This document shows positions 26,130 through 36,003 of a DNA stretch of 64,000 bases, in pieces. Every line of letters starts with the position of its first letter. Positions within the stretch are counted from its first letter, which is position 1. The position numbers and the translations under genes are program-made. The notes below the pieces were generated by a model that saw nothing but the letters and a program-made list of their open reading frames with translations, did not search any database and was not told the origin of the DNA. This DNA comes from Neoactinobaculum massilliense (GTDB taxonomy: Bacteria; Actinomycetota; Actinomycetes; Actinomycetales; Actinomycetaceae). Location of the stretch: contig NZ_UWPE01000001.1 in NCBI RefSeq assembly GCF_900604955.1, positions 868,001-932,000 of the forward strand, read 5' to 3'.

Positions 26130-26539
26130 AGCGAATCACCATCCGGACGCTGAGATTCCAGGTGCACGGAATGCGGGGTCATGAGGATAACCTCTCCGGA
26201 AATCTTGTTGAGATCCCCGTGCAGCCCAAAGCACAGGCCGGTGGCAAAGTCCACGATCCGGTGCCGTGCCGCATCATCTGCGGCCGCGAGATTGAGGATC
26301 ACCGGGAGCCCGGAGCGGAACTTTTCCGCAAAACCGCGCACATCCGCAAAGGAGGCCGGCTTCGCCGTCACGATGCGCGCAATATCCACGGCGGGGGCTA
26401 CCGCGCGGATCGGGGACACATCCGTGTCCGTCCCCTCAGGCTCGGCATATTCCTCGCCGTCCTCGAAGTAGTCCTCGTCCTCGGCAAAGTCATCGTCGTT
26501 GAGCGTGGCCTTTGAAACGAACCGCTGAAACATTCCCAT
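26126..26539 (-). CDS. sepF: Cell division protein SepF
   Basis: 137-residue membrane-anchor partner of FtsZ, particularly important here because ftsA is absent. The short N-terminal helix MGMFQRFVSKA would bind the membrane, followed by an acidic linker and the SepF core (GLPVILNLAAADDAARHRIVDFATGLCFGLHGDLNKI). ATG at 26539 follows GGAAGGAAT. Its stop overlaps the CTG start of yggT. Confidence 0.95.
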   Translation of the reverse strand: MGMFQRFVSKATLNDDDFAEDEDYFEDGEEYAEPEGTDTDVSPIRAVAPAVDIARIVTAKPASFADVRGFAEKFRSGLPVILNLAAADDAARHRIVDFATGLCFGLHGDLNKISGEVILMTPHSVHLESQRPDGDSL

Positions 26540-26593
26540 GGGATTCCTTCCGTTGCTATGTCCAAGTATGAAGTGTGCGCGCCGGGCGGGCAG

Positions 26594-27379
26594 CTATTCG
26601 GCGTGTCGCACGGGGTGAGTGGGGGCGCCGGGCGGAGCCGGATACAGCGCGAGTACGCCAGCAAAGCGGCCCGTCTGCGCGGAGCGGCGATAGGAGTAGA
26701 AAGCAGGATCCTGAAACGTCGAGCGTCCGTCCCGGTGAATGGACGTAACGCCGGCTCGCCGTAATTGCGCTGCCAGCCCACCCGGCACGTCAATACCCGG
26801 CGTTCCCCAGCGGGTGATGCACGCGGCCTCCGGAATGAGTGCTGCGGCGGCGTCACGCATTGCGGCCGGTACCTCATAGTCCGCCCCCGCGATGGATGGA
26901 CCGATGAACGCCTCCAGCCCCTCCGGGCCGCCAAGCGTACGCACCGCTTTCGGCGCAATTCCCGCCAGCAGTCCCTTCCGGCCCACATGGACGACGGCGC
27001 CGCGGGGATAGGCAGTGGAGACGAGGAGCAGCGGAACGCAATCGGCCACCATGACCGCAGCCGCAATCGCGCTTCCTGATTCGGTCAGATCCAGGATGAG
27101 ACCATCCGTTTCCGCGATATCTCCGTGAGGCGTGCGGACCGCATCCTGCTGGGTGGCGCTACGAATGGTGGCGCCGTGCACCTGCTCCATGGAAACAGGC
27201 GTAACGCCCAGGTAATCCGCCAGAAGCTGACGGTTACGGGTGACCACCGCCGGGTCATCACCCGTGTGATAGCCCAGGTTGAACGCGTGGTAGGGGCCGT
27301 TGGAGAAGCCGCCGGCACGCGTGGTGAACCCGGCGTACACGCGCCAGGCGCCCTTCGTTGCTACTTCGGCCAGTTTCAT
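26594..27379 (-). CDS. pgeF: Peptidoglycan editing factor / multicopper-type laccase-domain protein (PgeF/YfiH)
   Basis: 261-residue protein of the DUF152 family, which trims misincorporated residues from peptidoglycan precursors (shown for E. coli PgeF) and has purine-nucleoside activities in other members. Motifs: TTRAGG at the N-terminus, QVHGATIR, ADCVPLLLV and HVGRKGLLAG, the last corresponding to the usual HAGWRG. The conserved metal-ligand Cys in ADCVP and the His residues are present. It sits between ftsZ and sepF as in other actinobacteria. Confidence 0.92.
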   Translation of the reverse strand: MKLAEVATKGAWRVYAGFTTRAGGFSNGPYHAFNLGYHTGDDPAVVTRNRQLLADYLGVTPVSMEQVHGATIRSATQQDAVRTPHGDIAETDGLILDLTESGSAIAAAVMVADCVPLLLVSTAYPRGAVVHVGRKGLLAGIAPKAVRTLGGPEGLEAFIGPSIAGADYEVPAAMRDAAAALIPEAACITRWGTPGIDVPGGLAAQLRRAGVTSIHRDGRSTFQDPAFYSYRRSAQTGRFAGVLALYPAPPGAPTHPVRHAE

Positions 27380-27407
27380 CAGACACAGCCTCCAACGGCC
27401 CTACCGG

Positions 27408-28574
27408 CTAGTTGTCCTCAAAGAGGAAGTCCGGGATATCCAGTTCCGAACGATGCGGACGCGGATTCTCTGGACGATAAGCAGCACGCGGCGATTCCGC
27501 GTGCTGCGGGGCAGAGGGCTGGGCAGGCGCGGCGGGCTCCGGTGCCGGCTCCTCTACCTCGGGCTCCGGCTCATCCTCCACCTGCGCGGGCATATCAGCC
27601 GGCATATGGTCCAGCGAAAGGAGTGGATCCTCCTTTTCATCGAAACCGGCCGCGATCACGGTGACCCGCACATCGTCACCCAGCGACTCATCCACAATGA
27701 GGCCAATGATGATATTCGCCTTGGAATCCACCGATTCCTTCACCAGCTGCGAGGCGCGCTGGAACTCCTTCATGCCAAAGTCCGGCCCGGCCTGGTAGCC
27801 CACCAGCACGCCGTGGGCGCCCTCAATCGATGCCTCCAGTAGCGGCGAGGAGATGGCGCTCTCGGTGGCCCGCATGGCGCGGTCCTCACCGTTGGCCTCA
27901 CCGATGCCCATGAGTGCCGTGCCGGCGTCCTTCATGATCGTCTTCACGTCCGCGAAGTCCACATTAACCACACCCGGGATGGTGATGAGATCAGAGATGC
28001 CCTTGACACCGTTGCGAAGTACCTCATCGGCCAGGTGGAACGATTCCAGCACGGACAGATCCTCCTCACTGATCTCAATGAGACGATCGTTCGGGATCAC
28101 AATGAGCGTGTCGACGGCGTCCCGTAGTTCCGCGATCCCCTCACGTGCATTCTTTGCACGCTGTGCGCCCTCGAAGTCAAAGGGACGGGTCACCACACCC
28201 ACGGTGAGCGCGCCGGCTTCACGCGCGGCCTTGGCCACAATAGGTGCGGCGCCGGTACCCGTACCGCCGCCCTCCCCCGCGGTCACGAACACCATGTCGG
28301 CGCCGTCTACGGCCTGCGCGATGAATTCCTGGTTTTCCTCGGCCGCGCGCTTACCCACCGTCGGGTCCGCGCCAGCACCCAGGCCTTTGGAGACGTCGCG
28401 CCCGATATCCAGCTTGGTTTCCGCGGAAGACTTCATGAGTGATTGCGCATCCGTGTTCACCGCGATGAATTCCACCCCCGCTAGGCCGTCCTCAATCATG
28501 CGATCCACCGCGTTGACGCCACCGCCGCCCACGCCGATCACCTTGATTGAGGCCGCGTTATTCAACTCCGCCAT
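27408..28574 (-). CDS. ftsZ: Cell division GTPase FtsZ
   Basis: Tubulin homologue forming the Z-ring, 388 residues. [16 protein letters not shown] opens the GTPase domain, the tubulin signature [10 protein letters not shown] is near residue 102, and the T7 loop [11 protein letters not shown] is intact. A Pro/Glu/Ala-rich linker leads to the C-terminal peptide LDIPDFL, the docking site for SepF. ATG at 28574 follows GGAGGTAGAGG. A hairpin lies directly upstream of that ribosome binding site. Confidence 0.98.
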   Translation of the reverse strand: MAELNNAASIKVIGVGGGGVNAVDRMIEDGLAGVEFIAVNTDAQSLMKSSAETKLDIGRDVSKGLGAGADPTVGKRAAEENQEFIAQAVDGADMVFVTAGEGGGTGTGAAPIVAKAAREAGALTVGVVTRPFDFEGAQRAKNAREGIAELRDAVDTLIVIPNDRLIEISEEDLSVLESFHLADEVLRNGVKGISDLITIPGVVNVDFADVKTIMKDAGTALMGIGEANGEDRAMRATESAISSPLLEASIEGAHGVLVGYQAGPDFGMKEFQRASQLVKESVDSKANIIIGLIVDESLGDDVRVTVIAAGFDEKEDPLLSLDHMPADMPAQVEDEPEPEVEEPAPEPAAPAQPSAPQHAESPRAAYRPENPRPHRSELDIPDFLFEDN

Positions 28575-28589
28575 GTCCTCTACCTCCAC

Positions 28590-28610
28590 CCCTCAACCAC
28601 AACTTGAGGG
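28590..28610 (-). promoter_or_regulatory. Hairpin in the ftsZ leader
   Basis: CCCTCAA at 28590-28596 pairs with TTGAGGG at 28604-28610 around a 7-base loop. It ends one or two bases before the ftsZ ribosome binding site (28578-28588) and has no T-run, so it is a leader structure rather than a terminator. Effect on ftsZ expression is inference. Confidence 0.55.
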
Positions 28611-28742
28611 TTTCTGTGTCCGATGCCGGGCACAAGATATTGGGTTAATTACAAACCTGCAATTCCTGTTCGCCGCGTGTCGCGAACCTTACGCGGACCC
28701 ATCCCGCAACTGCCGCCCGATATTTGTCCGGCACTCGCCAAG

Positions 28743-29771
28743 CTATTTGACAAAGGGCGCCGTGGGCTCGGAAACGTCGAATACGGTACCGGTGGTCTGC
28801 GTAAGAAGAACACGCAGCACCTGCGCCTTAAGATCCGCGTTCGAGGCGTCGCCCCATACCACGGAGCGCCCTTTGGATAGATTGAGCTGAATGCGCGAGT
28901 TCTCCAGAATAGTGGCCGATTCCACCTCAGCACGTACGTCTGCTCTGAGACTGGCAAGCACATCCAGCAGCGTTGTCATATTCGCCTCCGAGCCCGTCAC
29001 CTTAATGTGCGTGAGCCCTCCAGCCACATCCTTTGTCACCGGGAACGTGGTCCCCGAGGCATCAACAGCCACGCAACTGCTCCCCTTCTCCACGCATCCG
29101 ATGGGCGTACGCAACGCCGCGGTCACCGTGAGCCCATGAAGCGGCGCCCGGGACACCCGCACGTCCCGCAGTTGCGGGTAGTGTTCCTCCACCTGCTTGG
29201 CGAGGGCACCGGTGTTAACGCGCAGAAGCGGCGTACCCACCGCGGTGCTTAGAACGTTCGTTACATCTTCGTGGGACACCGTGGCGTCGCTAGCAACGCC
29301 CGCAACATTCAGGTTTTCCGCGCGAACAGCCGTCAGGGGCGAGAAAAACACGGCCCAGGCGGCCGCAACCGCCAGCACCACCCCGCCCAGCACCAGTGAC
29401 ATGCGCCGAATGCGCGCGCGATTCCGGTACGCCCGCCGCTCGGCCTTCCGCGCATCAAGGTCTGCTGGCGCGCGGCGGCTGGATAGATCCGGTAGTTCGG
29501 GACGAGAAAGCACAATGCCACCGCCCCAGTGACTCGGATCGGTTGGTGAGATTGACGTCCCGGTCGCTTCGGGTTCGGAGGTGGCGCGTTCATCCGCAGC
29601 ATCAGCCCTACCGACGCCGAAGCGGTGCCGGACCATGGGGACCGTCGTATCCGCCCCGGAGTTCCGACGCCGATGCCCACGGCCTGCCTGCGCACCACCC
29701 AGTTCCGCACTACCCGGTTCCGCACCACCCGGCTGATCCTCGGGTAGACGGGGCATATGCGGCTTTCTCAT
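28743..29771 (-). CDS. ftsQ: Cell division protein FtsQ
   Basis: Bitopic divisome protein of 342 residues. The long cytoplasmic N-terminus (about 120 residues, Pro/Arg/Gly-rich) is followed by one transmembrane helix (SLVLGGVVLAVAAAWAVFF), a POTRA domain (VRAENLNVAGVAS, then VLSTAVGTPLLRVNT) and the FtsQ beta domain. It bridges FtsL-like partners to the septal synthase. The start overlaps the murC stop in an ATGA. Confidence 0.93.
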   Translation of the reverse strand: MRKPHMPRLPEDQPGGAEPGSAELGGAQAGRGHRRRNSGADTTVPMVRHRFGVGRADAADERATSEPEATGTSISPTDPSHWGGGIVLSRPELPDLSSRRAPADLDARKAERRAYRNRARIRRMSLVLGGVVLAVAAAWAVFFSPLTAVRAENLNVAGVASDATVSHEDVTNVLSTAVGTPLLRVNTGALAKQVEEHYPQLRDVRVSRAPLHGLTVTAALRTPIGCVEKGSSCVAVDASGTTFPVTKDVAGGLTHIKVTGSEANMTTLLDVLASLRADVRAEVESATILENSRIQLNLSKGRSVVWGDASNADLKAQVLRVLLTQTTGTVFDVSEPTAPFVK

Positions 29772-31120
29772 GCCGAAAGATCCTTGAGGATCACCGGCCC
29801 CAGTTCTGTCACGTTGCCCGCACCCATCGTGATGATCATGTCCCCAGGCTGTGCCTCGGCGGCCATCTCATGGGCGGCCTCACAGCGATCCTGGACAAAC
29901 CGTCCCCGCCTCATGAGGCGCGTAATCATGTTCCCCTCAATACCGTCAAAGGGCTGCTCGCGGGCGCCATAGACACCCGTCACAATGACGTCGTCTGCCC
30001 CGTCCAGAGCGGCCGCAAATTGGGGTGCGAAATTGCGTGTGCGCGAATACAGGTGCGGCTGGAAGAGAACCAGCAGCCGGCCTCTCACGCGCTCCCTGGC
30101 AGCGCTGACCGTTGCGCCCACCTCGGTGGGGTGATGCGCGTAGTCGTCAATCACGGTTACACCGCCGGCCTCACCACGCTTCTCAAAGCGACGTTTGGCG
30201 CCGCCGAACCCCGCTAGGCCGGCGGCCATCGCCACCGGATCCACGCCGAGTTCCAGTCCAGCCGCCCAGGCACCGGCCGCATTTAGCTCATTGTGAGCGC
30301 CCGGAACCGCCAAACGAAGGCGGGCGTGCCTATCGCCCTGCCGCAGCGTCACCTCCCCGTGTCCGGAAAGTGCCACGTGCGCCTCCGCCCCCAGGATTGC
30401 TTCCCCGCGTCCATAGCTCACTACCCGAATACCCTCGCGTGCCGCGCTGGTACCAAGCCGTGCCGCTCCGGCGTCGTCCCCGCAGGCAATAAGAAGCCCA
30501 CCCTTCACGATCCGGCGCGCAAACTCCGCGAACGCCTCCTCAAAGGCAGCCGCGGTGCCGTAGTGATCAAGATGATCCGGTTCCACATTGGTCACCACGG
30601 CGAAGCGTGGCGCGTAGTTAAGGAAGGAACCGTCAGATTCATCGGCCTCGGCCACGATCACAGAACCGCCACCCAGGTGTCCACCGGCGCCGAGATCACG
30701 CAGACTCCCGCCGATCGCCCAGGAGGGGTCCTCGCCGGCCGCACGCAGCGCCTCCGCAATCATGCCTGAAGTGGTGGTTTTGCCGTGTGCACCGGCCACC
30801 GCCACGAATTCGCGTCCGGCAGAAACGAGGGCGAGGGCCTGGGAACGATGGATGACCGTCTGGCCCCGACGGCGTGCCTCCGCCAACTCCGGATTCGCAT
30901 CCTTAATGGCCGAGGACACCACCACGATGGCGCCTTCCGGCACCGCATCCGCCCGCTGGGGCACATTAACGGGGATGCCACCCGCCCGTAGCGCGGCCGT
31001 CACGGCGGACTCAGCCGCGTCCGAACCGGTGACGGTAGCACCCTCAGCCTGGAGCAGTTCCGCAACCACGGACATGCCCGCACCACCGATACCAATGAGA
31101 TGGAATGTACGATCGATCAT
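29768..31120 (-). CDS. murC: UDP-N-acetylmuramate-L-alanine ligase
   Basis: First amino-acid adding ligase of peptidoglycan synthesis, 450 residues. The N-terminal Rossmann motif is HLIGIGGAGMSVVAELL, the ATP-binding loop AGAHGKTTTSGMIAEAL, and the DDYAHHPTE motif marks the MurC group. Start overlaps the murG stop by 4 bases; the order murG, murC, ftsQ is conserved in actinobacteria. Confidence 0.97.
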   Translation of the reverse strand: MIDRTFHLIGIGGAGMSVVAELLQAEGATVTGSDAAESAVTAALRAGGIPVNVPQRADAVPEGAIVVVSSAIKDANPELAEARRRGQTVIHRSQALALVSAGREFVAVAGAHGKTTTSGMIAEALRAAGEDPSWAIGGSLRDLGAGGHLGGGSVIVAEADESDGSFLNYAPRFAVVTNVEPDHLDHYGTAAAFEEAFAEFARRIVKGGLLIACGDDAGAARLGTSAAREGIRVVSYGRGEAILGAEAHVALSGHGEVTLRQGDRHARLRLAVPGAHNELNAAGAWAAGLELGVDPVAMAAGLAGFGGAKRRFEKRGEAGGVTVIDDYAHHPTEVGATVSAARERVRGRLLVLFQPHLYSRTRNFAPQFAAALDGADDVIVTGVYGAREQPFDGIEGNMITRLMRRGRFVQDRCEAAHEMAAEAQPGDMIITMGAGNVTELGPVILKDLSA

Positions 31121-32232
31121 TTTTCCTCACTCACGGATTCCACAAGATCCGCCAACCGGGCGGCCCCGTCCACCGGACTAACGGCCGGTCCCGCCGCGGC
31201 CATCGCGTGCAGGCGGGAGGTGTCCCCAAGCATGTTCACCGCCGTATCCAACGTGGCCTGGGAGAATTGGGCGTTCTTGACCACCAGGGCAGCGCCGGCG
31301 CTCACCGCATCCTGCGCATTGAGCGCCTGCTCCCCGTTGCCGATCGGAAGCGGCACGTATATGGCAGGAAGACCAAGCGCGCTCACCTCTGCCACCGTGC
31401 CGGCCCCGCTGCGGCAGATCACCAGATCCGCGGCCGCATAGGCCAGCTCCATTCGCGTCTCGTAGTCCTGTACGTGGTAGGTAGGCAGCCCCTGCGCCGC
31501 CACCCGCACCGGCGCATCCTTGCCACGCCCGGTCACGTGGTACACCTGTATGCCCGCCGCGGCGAGTTGCTTCGCGCCGGCGGCCACCACCTCATTGAGT
31601 TTCTGCGCACCAAGCGATCCACCCGTCACCAGCAGTGTGGGGAGAGAGGCATCCAGTCCGAGTGCTTCCGCCGCCCTCGCCCGCTCCCCGGCCCGGTCCC
31701 GGGACTGCGCAAGTCCCGCGATCTGGGCGCGCAGCGGCAGGCCGACGACGAACGTGGTGCCGTGCGTGGCGCGTAACGGAGTGGAGGGGAACGTCAGTCC
31801 CACCGCCGTAGCCCACCGCGCCCCGAGCCGGTTAGCCAGGCCCGGACGTACGTTCTGCTCGTGAATAACGAAGGGGATCCCCAGCCGGCGGGCGGCAACA
31901 TAGATGGGCGTGGAGGCATAGCCACCAAAGCCCACAGCCACGCGAGCCTCACTTGCCTCCAGAATGGCGCGGGCCTCACGCACGGCGCGGTGAAAATCGC
32001 GCGGGAAGCGCACGGCCGCCAGGTTGGGACGGCGAGGGAAGGGTGCACGCGCCACGGTAGCCAGCGGAACATGCGCCGCTGGCACCAGGTCCTCCTCTAG
32101 ACCGCCCGGCGTGCCCACGGCCTGTACGTTCCACCCGCGCCCCTTTAGTTCGCTGGCCAGCGCGAGAAGCGGATTGACGTGGCCGGCGGTGCCCCCACCG
32201 GCCAGTACCGCGGTGTGCGTTTCGTTGCTCAT
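31117..32232 (-). CDS. murG: UDP-GlcNAc:lipid I GlcNAc transferase MurG
   Basis: Glycosyltransferase family 28 enzyme of 371 residues that makes lipid II at the inner membrane face. AGGGTAGHVNPLLALA at the N-terminus is the lipid-carrier binding loop, VTGGSLGAQKLNEV and ICRSGAGTVAEVSALGLPAIYVPLP form the donor site. Two adjacent ATG codons occur at 32235 and 32232; the second is better spaced from GAGGAGG. Confidence 0.97.
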   Translation of the reverse strand: MSNETHTAVLAGGGTAGHVNPLLALASELKGRGWNVQAVGTPGGLEEDLVPAAHVPLATVARAPFPRRPNLAAVRFPRDFHRAVREARAILEASEARVAVGFGGYASTPIYVAARRLGIPFVIHEQNVRPGLANRLGARWATAVGLTFPSTPLRATHGTTFVVGLPLRAQIAGLAQSRDRAGERARAAEALGLDASLPTLLVTGGSLGAQKLNEVVAAGAKQLAAAGIQVYHVTGRGKDAPVRVAAQGLPTYHVQDYETRMELAYAAADLVICRSGAGTVAEVSALGLPAIYVPLPIGNGEQALNAQDAVSAGAALVVKNAQFSQATLDTAVNMLGDTSRLHAMAAAGPAVSPVDGAARLADLVESVSEEK

Positions 32233-33479
32233 CATGCCTCCTCAGGTACCACAGAGCGTACCCGGCTGGCCAGGCGTGGCGAACGCCGGAAGGATTCGCG
32301 CACGCCGGGTACAGAAAGTGCGCAGGAAAGCGCCACGCCCACCGCCACCAGGCAGGCGATCACAGAACTGCCGCCCTGGCTCATGAAGGGAAGTGGCACG
32401 CCAAATACGGGCAGCAGTCCGGTCACCACCAGCATGTTCACCAGCGCCTGGCCGCACAACCACACGGCTACACCGCCGCACAGCAACCGTGCGAAACGGT
32501 GCGGATGAGCGCGGGCGATGCGCAACAGCGCCCACCCGATGCCCAGCACCATGAGCACCACCACCAGGCAGCCAAAGAAGCCCAATTCTTCTCCCACCAC
32601 GGCAAAGATGAAGTCCGTTTGCGCTTCCGCCATGTTTCCTGGCCACTTTTGGACGCCGGTGCCCAGCCCACTGCCGCCTAGACCCCCGGACCCGAAGGCC
32701 CACAGTGCGTAGTCCGCCTGGGAGGGATCGGGACCCTTGGGCATGGTGAACAGCGTGGAGAAGTAATCCCCAATGCGAGCAAGGCGAGAGGGGCTCATCG
32801 CCACAAGCAGCGCACCCGCCAGAACGGCGAGGAGCGTGATAACGCCGAAGAAACGCCCGGATAGTCCGCCCAGCCAGAGCACGGCAACCGCGATCATGGC
32901 CACAATGATGGCCGTACCCATGTCAAAACCTGCCAGCACCGATCCGAGTGCCAGGAGGGTGATGAAGAATGGCCACCGCCACTCGTGCACAATTTCACGC
33001 CACTCGGTGGCACGCGGTTTCTTCACGGTGACCACCGTGGCCGCAAGCCCCACGATGAGAGCCAGTTTCAGGAACTCGGAGGGCTGAAAACGTACCGGCC
33101 CCAGCGCCACCCAGTTTCGATTGCCCGCCACGGCCACGCCCAGCGGGGTAAACACCAGCACCTGGAGGAGCACCCCCGCCGCCAGAATCCACTTCCAGTA
33201 GCGCCGGTAAAACTGCAGGGGAAAAATGGCGGTCACCACACCCGCAATCACGCCCAGCACCGCGTACACCGTTTGGAATCCGGCGCTACGGAACGAACCG
33301 CCATTCCCCGCGTCCTGGTAGGCACCCGGCGTAATGGCCGAATACACCATGATCACGCCGAGCACGGTGAGGCCCAGGGCGCACGCCGCCAGCACAATGA
33401 TCGACTGGTGCATCACGGCCTGAACACGTGCGTCCCGATCCGCCACCGCCGGGTCAGGCCCGTTCGCCTGCTCCGTCAC
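32232..33479 (-). CDS. ftsW: Septal peptidoglycan polymerase FtsW
   Basis: SEDS-family glycosyltransferase of 415 residues with ten hydrophobic segments. Conserved blocks: NRNWVALGPVRFQPSEFLKLALI, AEAQTDFIFAVVGEELGFFG and VTGLLPVFGVPLPFMSQGGSS. It polymerises lipid II and works with the FtsI transpeptidase encoded further up the cluster. Start overlaps the murD stop by 4 bases. Confidence 0.97.
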   Translation of the reverse strand: MTEQANGPDPAVADRDARVQAVMHQSIIVLAACALGLTVLGVIMVYSAITPGAYQDAGNGGSFRSAGFQTVYAVLGVIAGVVTAIFPLQFYRRYWKWILAAGVLLQVLVFTPLGVAVAGNRNWVALGPVRFQPSEFLKLALIVGLAATVVTVKKPRATEWREIVHEWRWPFFITLLALGSVLAGFDMGTAIIVAMIAVAVLWLGGLSGRFFGVITLLAVLAGALLVAMSPSRLARIGDYFSTLFTMPKGPDPSQADYALWAFGSGGLGGSGLGTGVQKWPGNMAEAQTDFIFAVVGEELGFFGCLVVVLMVLGIGWALLRIARAHPHRFARLLCGGVAVWLCGQALVNMLVVTGLLPVFGVPLPFMSQGGSSVIACLVAVGVALSCALSVPGVRESFRRSPRLASRVRSVVPEEA

Positions 33480-34918
33480 TGCAACTCCCTCACGGCCTCA
33501 GCAAAGCGCTCGCCGCGCACCGCGTAGGAGGTGAACTGGTCCATGGAGGCGCTAGCCGGCGCCAATAGCACCGTATCCCCGTCCTCGGCCATCTGCTGGG
33601 CAGCCCGCACGGCTTCCCGCATGGGATCGTCCGAATCGGGTGCAATGAACTGGGTGGGCACCGGTTCACCATCCAGTGCCGCGTGCCAGGGCGCCTGATC
33701 CTTCCCGATCACCACGACACCCCGCAGCGCCGCCTCGACGTCGTGCACCAAACCGGAGAACTCCGCTCCCTTAGGCAGTCCGCCCACAATCCACACCACC
33801 GAATGGTCGCGCTGGGCGGCTAGGGCGGCGCGGGCGGCGTGCGCATTCGTGGCCTTGGAATCATCCACGTAGCGCACCCCGCGCACGGTGCTCACCAACT
33901 CGATACGGTGCCGGCCAATATGAGCACCAGCCAGGCCCTCTCGAATGTGCGCCGGAGACGCCCCGAGCGCGCGCGTCAGGGCGACGGCGGCCAGGACGTC
34001 GTCGAGCATGTAGGGCGGCAATTCCGTCCCGTCCGGTCCCAGGTGCGCCAGATCCGCGAGTGCCACGACGGGCACGGCCTCCTCCCAGCGCTGGGGCCCG
34101 AAGGCGCGATCCACGATAAGTCCATCCACCACGCCGATCTCGCCCACGGCCGGAATACCGTGGGTGATGCCGATGGCGCGGGCACCCTCCTGGACGTCCG
34201 CGTTATCCACCATGCGCTGCACATCCGCATCCCCCACCGGGTAAATGGCTGCCTGCTGCACGTGTTCATACACGCGGGCTTTGGCTGCCCAGTACGCCTC
34301 GCGGCTACCGTGCCACTCCAGGTGATCGTCGGCAATATTGAGGCACACGCTGGCCAAGGGCGCCATCGAGTGGGTGGTGCGCAGCTGGAAGGAGGAAAGC
34401 TCCAGCACAAACGCCTTGGCCGCAGAGGTTGCCACCTCCACCACGGCCGGATTCCCGAAGTTGCCCAGCGGCTTATCCCCCATGCCAGCCGCGGCAAGAA
34501 TCGAGGCCGCGAGCCCCACCGCCGTCGTTTTCCCGTTCGTACCCGTCACCGTGAGCCAGGGGGCGGCATGACCCTCGGCGTCGCGCTTACGCAGGTGCCA
34601 GGCCAACTCGATTTCGCTCCACAGCGGAATGTTTTCCTCCGCCGCCGCGCGGAACAGCGCCCCCACCTCGGGGATTGCCGGTGCCGGCATAATGATGTCC
34701 GGCCGCCACGCCATGACCTTTGCGGCAAGCTCCTCGGAATCCGCGTCACTCCCCGCCGTGTCCAGCGGGAACCGGACCGCGCCGGCCAGCTTGGCCATAT
34801 CCGCATCCCAGGCGGACACGGTGGCCCCTGTAAACCGAGTCAGGGCTTCGATCGAGGCGAGGCCGGACTTCCCCAGGCCCACCACGGCAACACGTTTTCC
34901 GGCTAGAAATTCGCTCAT
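33476..34918 (-). CDS. murD: UDP-N-acetylmuramoylalanine-D-glutamate ligase
   Basis: Adds D-Glu to UDP-MurNAc-Ala. 480 residues with the Rossmann segment VAVVGLGKSGLASIEAL, ATP loop TVTGTNGKTTAVGLAASIL and the C-terminal WIVGGLPKGAEFSGLV. ATG at 34918 overlaps the mraY stop in ATGA and has AAAGG upstream; the frame to 34936 is not needed. Confidence 0.97.
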   Translation of the reverse strand: MSEFLAGKRVAVVGLGKSGLASIEALTRFTGATVSAWDADMAKLAGAVRFPLDTAGSDADSEELAAKVMAWRPDIIMPAPAIPEVGALFRAAAEENIPLWSEIELAWHLRKRDAEGHAAPWLTVTGTNGKTTAVGLAASILAAAGMGDKPLGNFGNPAVVEVATSAAKAFVLELSSFQLRTTHSMAPLASVCLNIADDHLEWHGSREAYWAAKARVYEHVQQAAIYPVGDADVQRMVDNADVQEGARAIGITHGIPAVGEIGVVDGLIVDRAFGPQRWEEAVPVVALADLAHLGPDGTELPPYMLDDVLAAVALTRALGASPAHIREGLAGAHIGRHRIELVSTVRGVRYVDDSKATNAHAARAALAAQRDHSVVWIVGGLPKGAEFSGLVHDVEAALRGVVVIGKDQAPWHAALDGEPVPTQFIAPDSDDPMREAVRAAQQMAEDGDTVLLAPASASMDQFTSYAVRGERFAEAVRELQ

Positions 34919-36003
34919 TGAACCTTTGACAACCATTCCATATAGAACATGCCCACGCCCGCCGCCGCGAACAGGGCCTCAATAATCCAGAACCGCACCA
35001 CCACGGTGATTTCCTTCCAGCCCGCCAGCTCAAAATGGTGGTGGATGGGGGCCATGCGGAACACGCGCCGCCCGGTGAGTTTGAAATGACCCACCTGGAT
35101 CACGTCCGAAAGTACCTCGATGAGGTAGAGCCCGCCCAGGAAGAGAGCCAGCAACTCCGTGTGCGTCACAATCGACACGCCGGCGAACAGGCCGCCGATG
35201 GCGAGCGATCCGGTATCCCCCATGAAAATTTGTGCGGGAGACGTATTCCACCACAGGAATCCGAAGCAGGCCCCCACCATGGCCGCGCAGATCATGGTGA
35301 CATCCCACGGATCGCGCACCTGGTAGCAACCCGGTAGCGCGTCCAGCACTCCCGTGCACTGGTGATTGTTTTGCCAGAACGCCACCAGCGTGTAGGCGCC
35401 AAAGGCCAGCATGGTGGTGCCGGTTGACAGTCCGTCTAGCCCGTCGGTGAGGTTTACGGCATTGGACCAGGCGGAGATCAGGAAATTGGACCACAGGATG
35501 AACAGGATGACACCCAGCGGTACCCCGGCAAAGGCAAGGGTAAGCGGGAGGTCCCGCACAAAGGAGAGGTTGAAGGAGGCCGGAGTGAGGTTGCGTTCAC
35601 TGGGGAATCCCAGCACGGCGGCCGAAAACACTATGCCCACAAGCGCCAGTCCGGCCATTTTCGCCCATGGGGTGAGGCCGAGAGACTGCTTCTTGGAGAT
35701 CTTAATGAAATCGTCCGCGAACCCCACGGCGCCCATACCCAGCATGAGGAAGATGAGCAGCAGTCCGGAGGCGCTTGGCCAGCGGCCCGCCACCGCGCAA
35801 CCCGCCGCGAAACCAAGCACGACGGCGGCCATGATAATCAGCCCGCCCATGGTGGGGGTGCCGCGCTTGACCAGGTGAGAGGTGGGGCCGTCCTGGCGGA
35901 TGAACTGGCCAGCATGCTGACGCACCAGCACCCGGATCAGGAGGGGTGTCCCGGCCCCGGCCACCAGCAGGGCCACGGCCCCCGAGATAAGAATTCCCAG
36001 CAT
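34915..36003 (-). CDS. mraY: Phospho-MurNAc-pentapeptide transferase
   Basis: Integral membrane enzyme of 362 residues that makes lipid I. About ten hydrophobic helices. Active-site motifs: GTPTMGGLIIMAA, the Asp-Asp pair in GFADDFIKI, NAVNLTDGLDGLSTGT and MGDTGSLAIGG, ending with the histidine motif MAPIHHHFELAGW. It overlaps both neighbours by 1-4 bases. Confidence 0.97.
   Translation of the reverse strand: MLGILISGAVALLVAGAGTPLLIRVLVRQHAGQFIRQDGPTSHLVKRGTPTMGGLIIMAAVVLGFAAGCAVAGRWPSASGLLLIFLMLGMGAVGFADDFIKISKKQSLGLTPWAKMAGLALVGIVFSAAVLGFPSERNLTPASFNLSFVRDLPLTLAFAGVPLGVILFILWSNFLISAWSNAVNLTDGLDGLSTGTTMLAFGAYTLVAFWQNNHQCTGVLDALPGCYQVRDPWDVTMICAAMVGACFGFLWWNTSPAQIFMGDTGSLAIGGLFAGVSIVTHTELLALFLGGLYLIEVLSDVIQVGHFKLTGRRVFRMAPIHHHFELAGWKEITVVVRFWIIEALFAAAGVGMFYMEWLSKVQ

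Noticed and set aside
33839-34906. Plus-strand open frame of about 355 codons
   Set aside because: Antisense shadow of murD.
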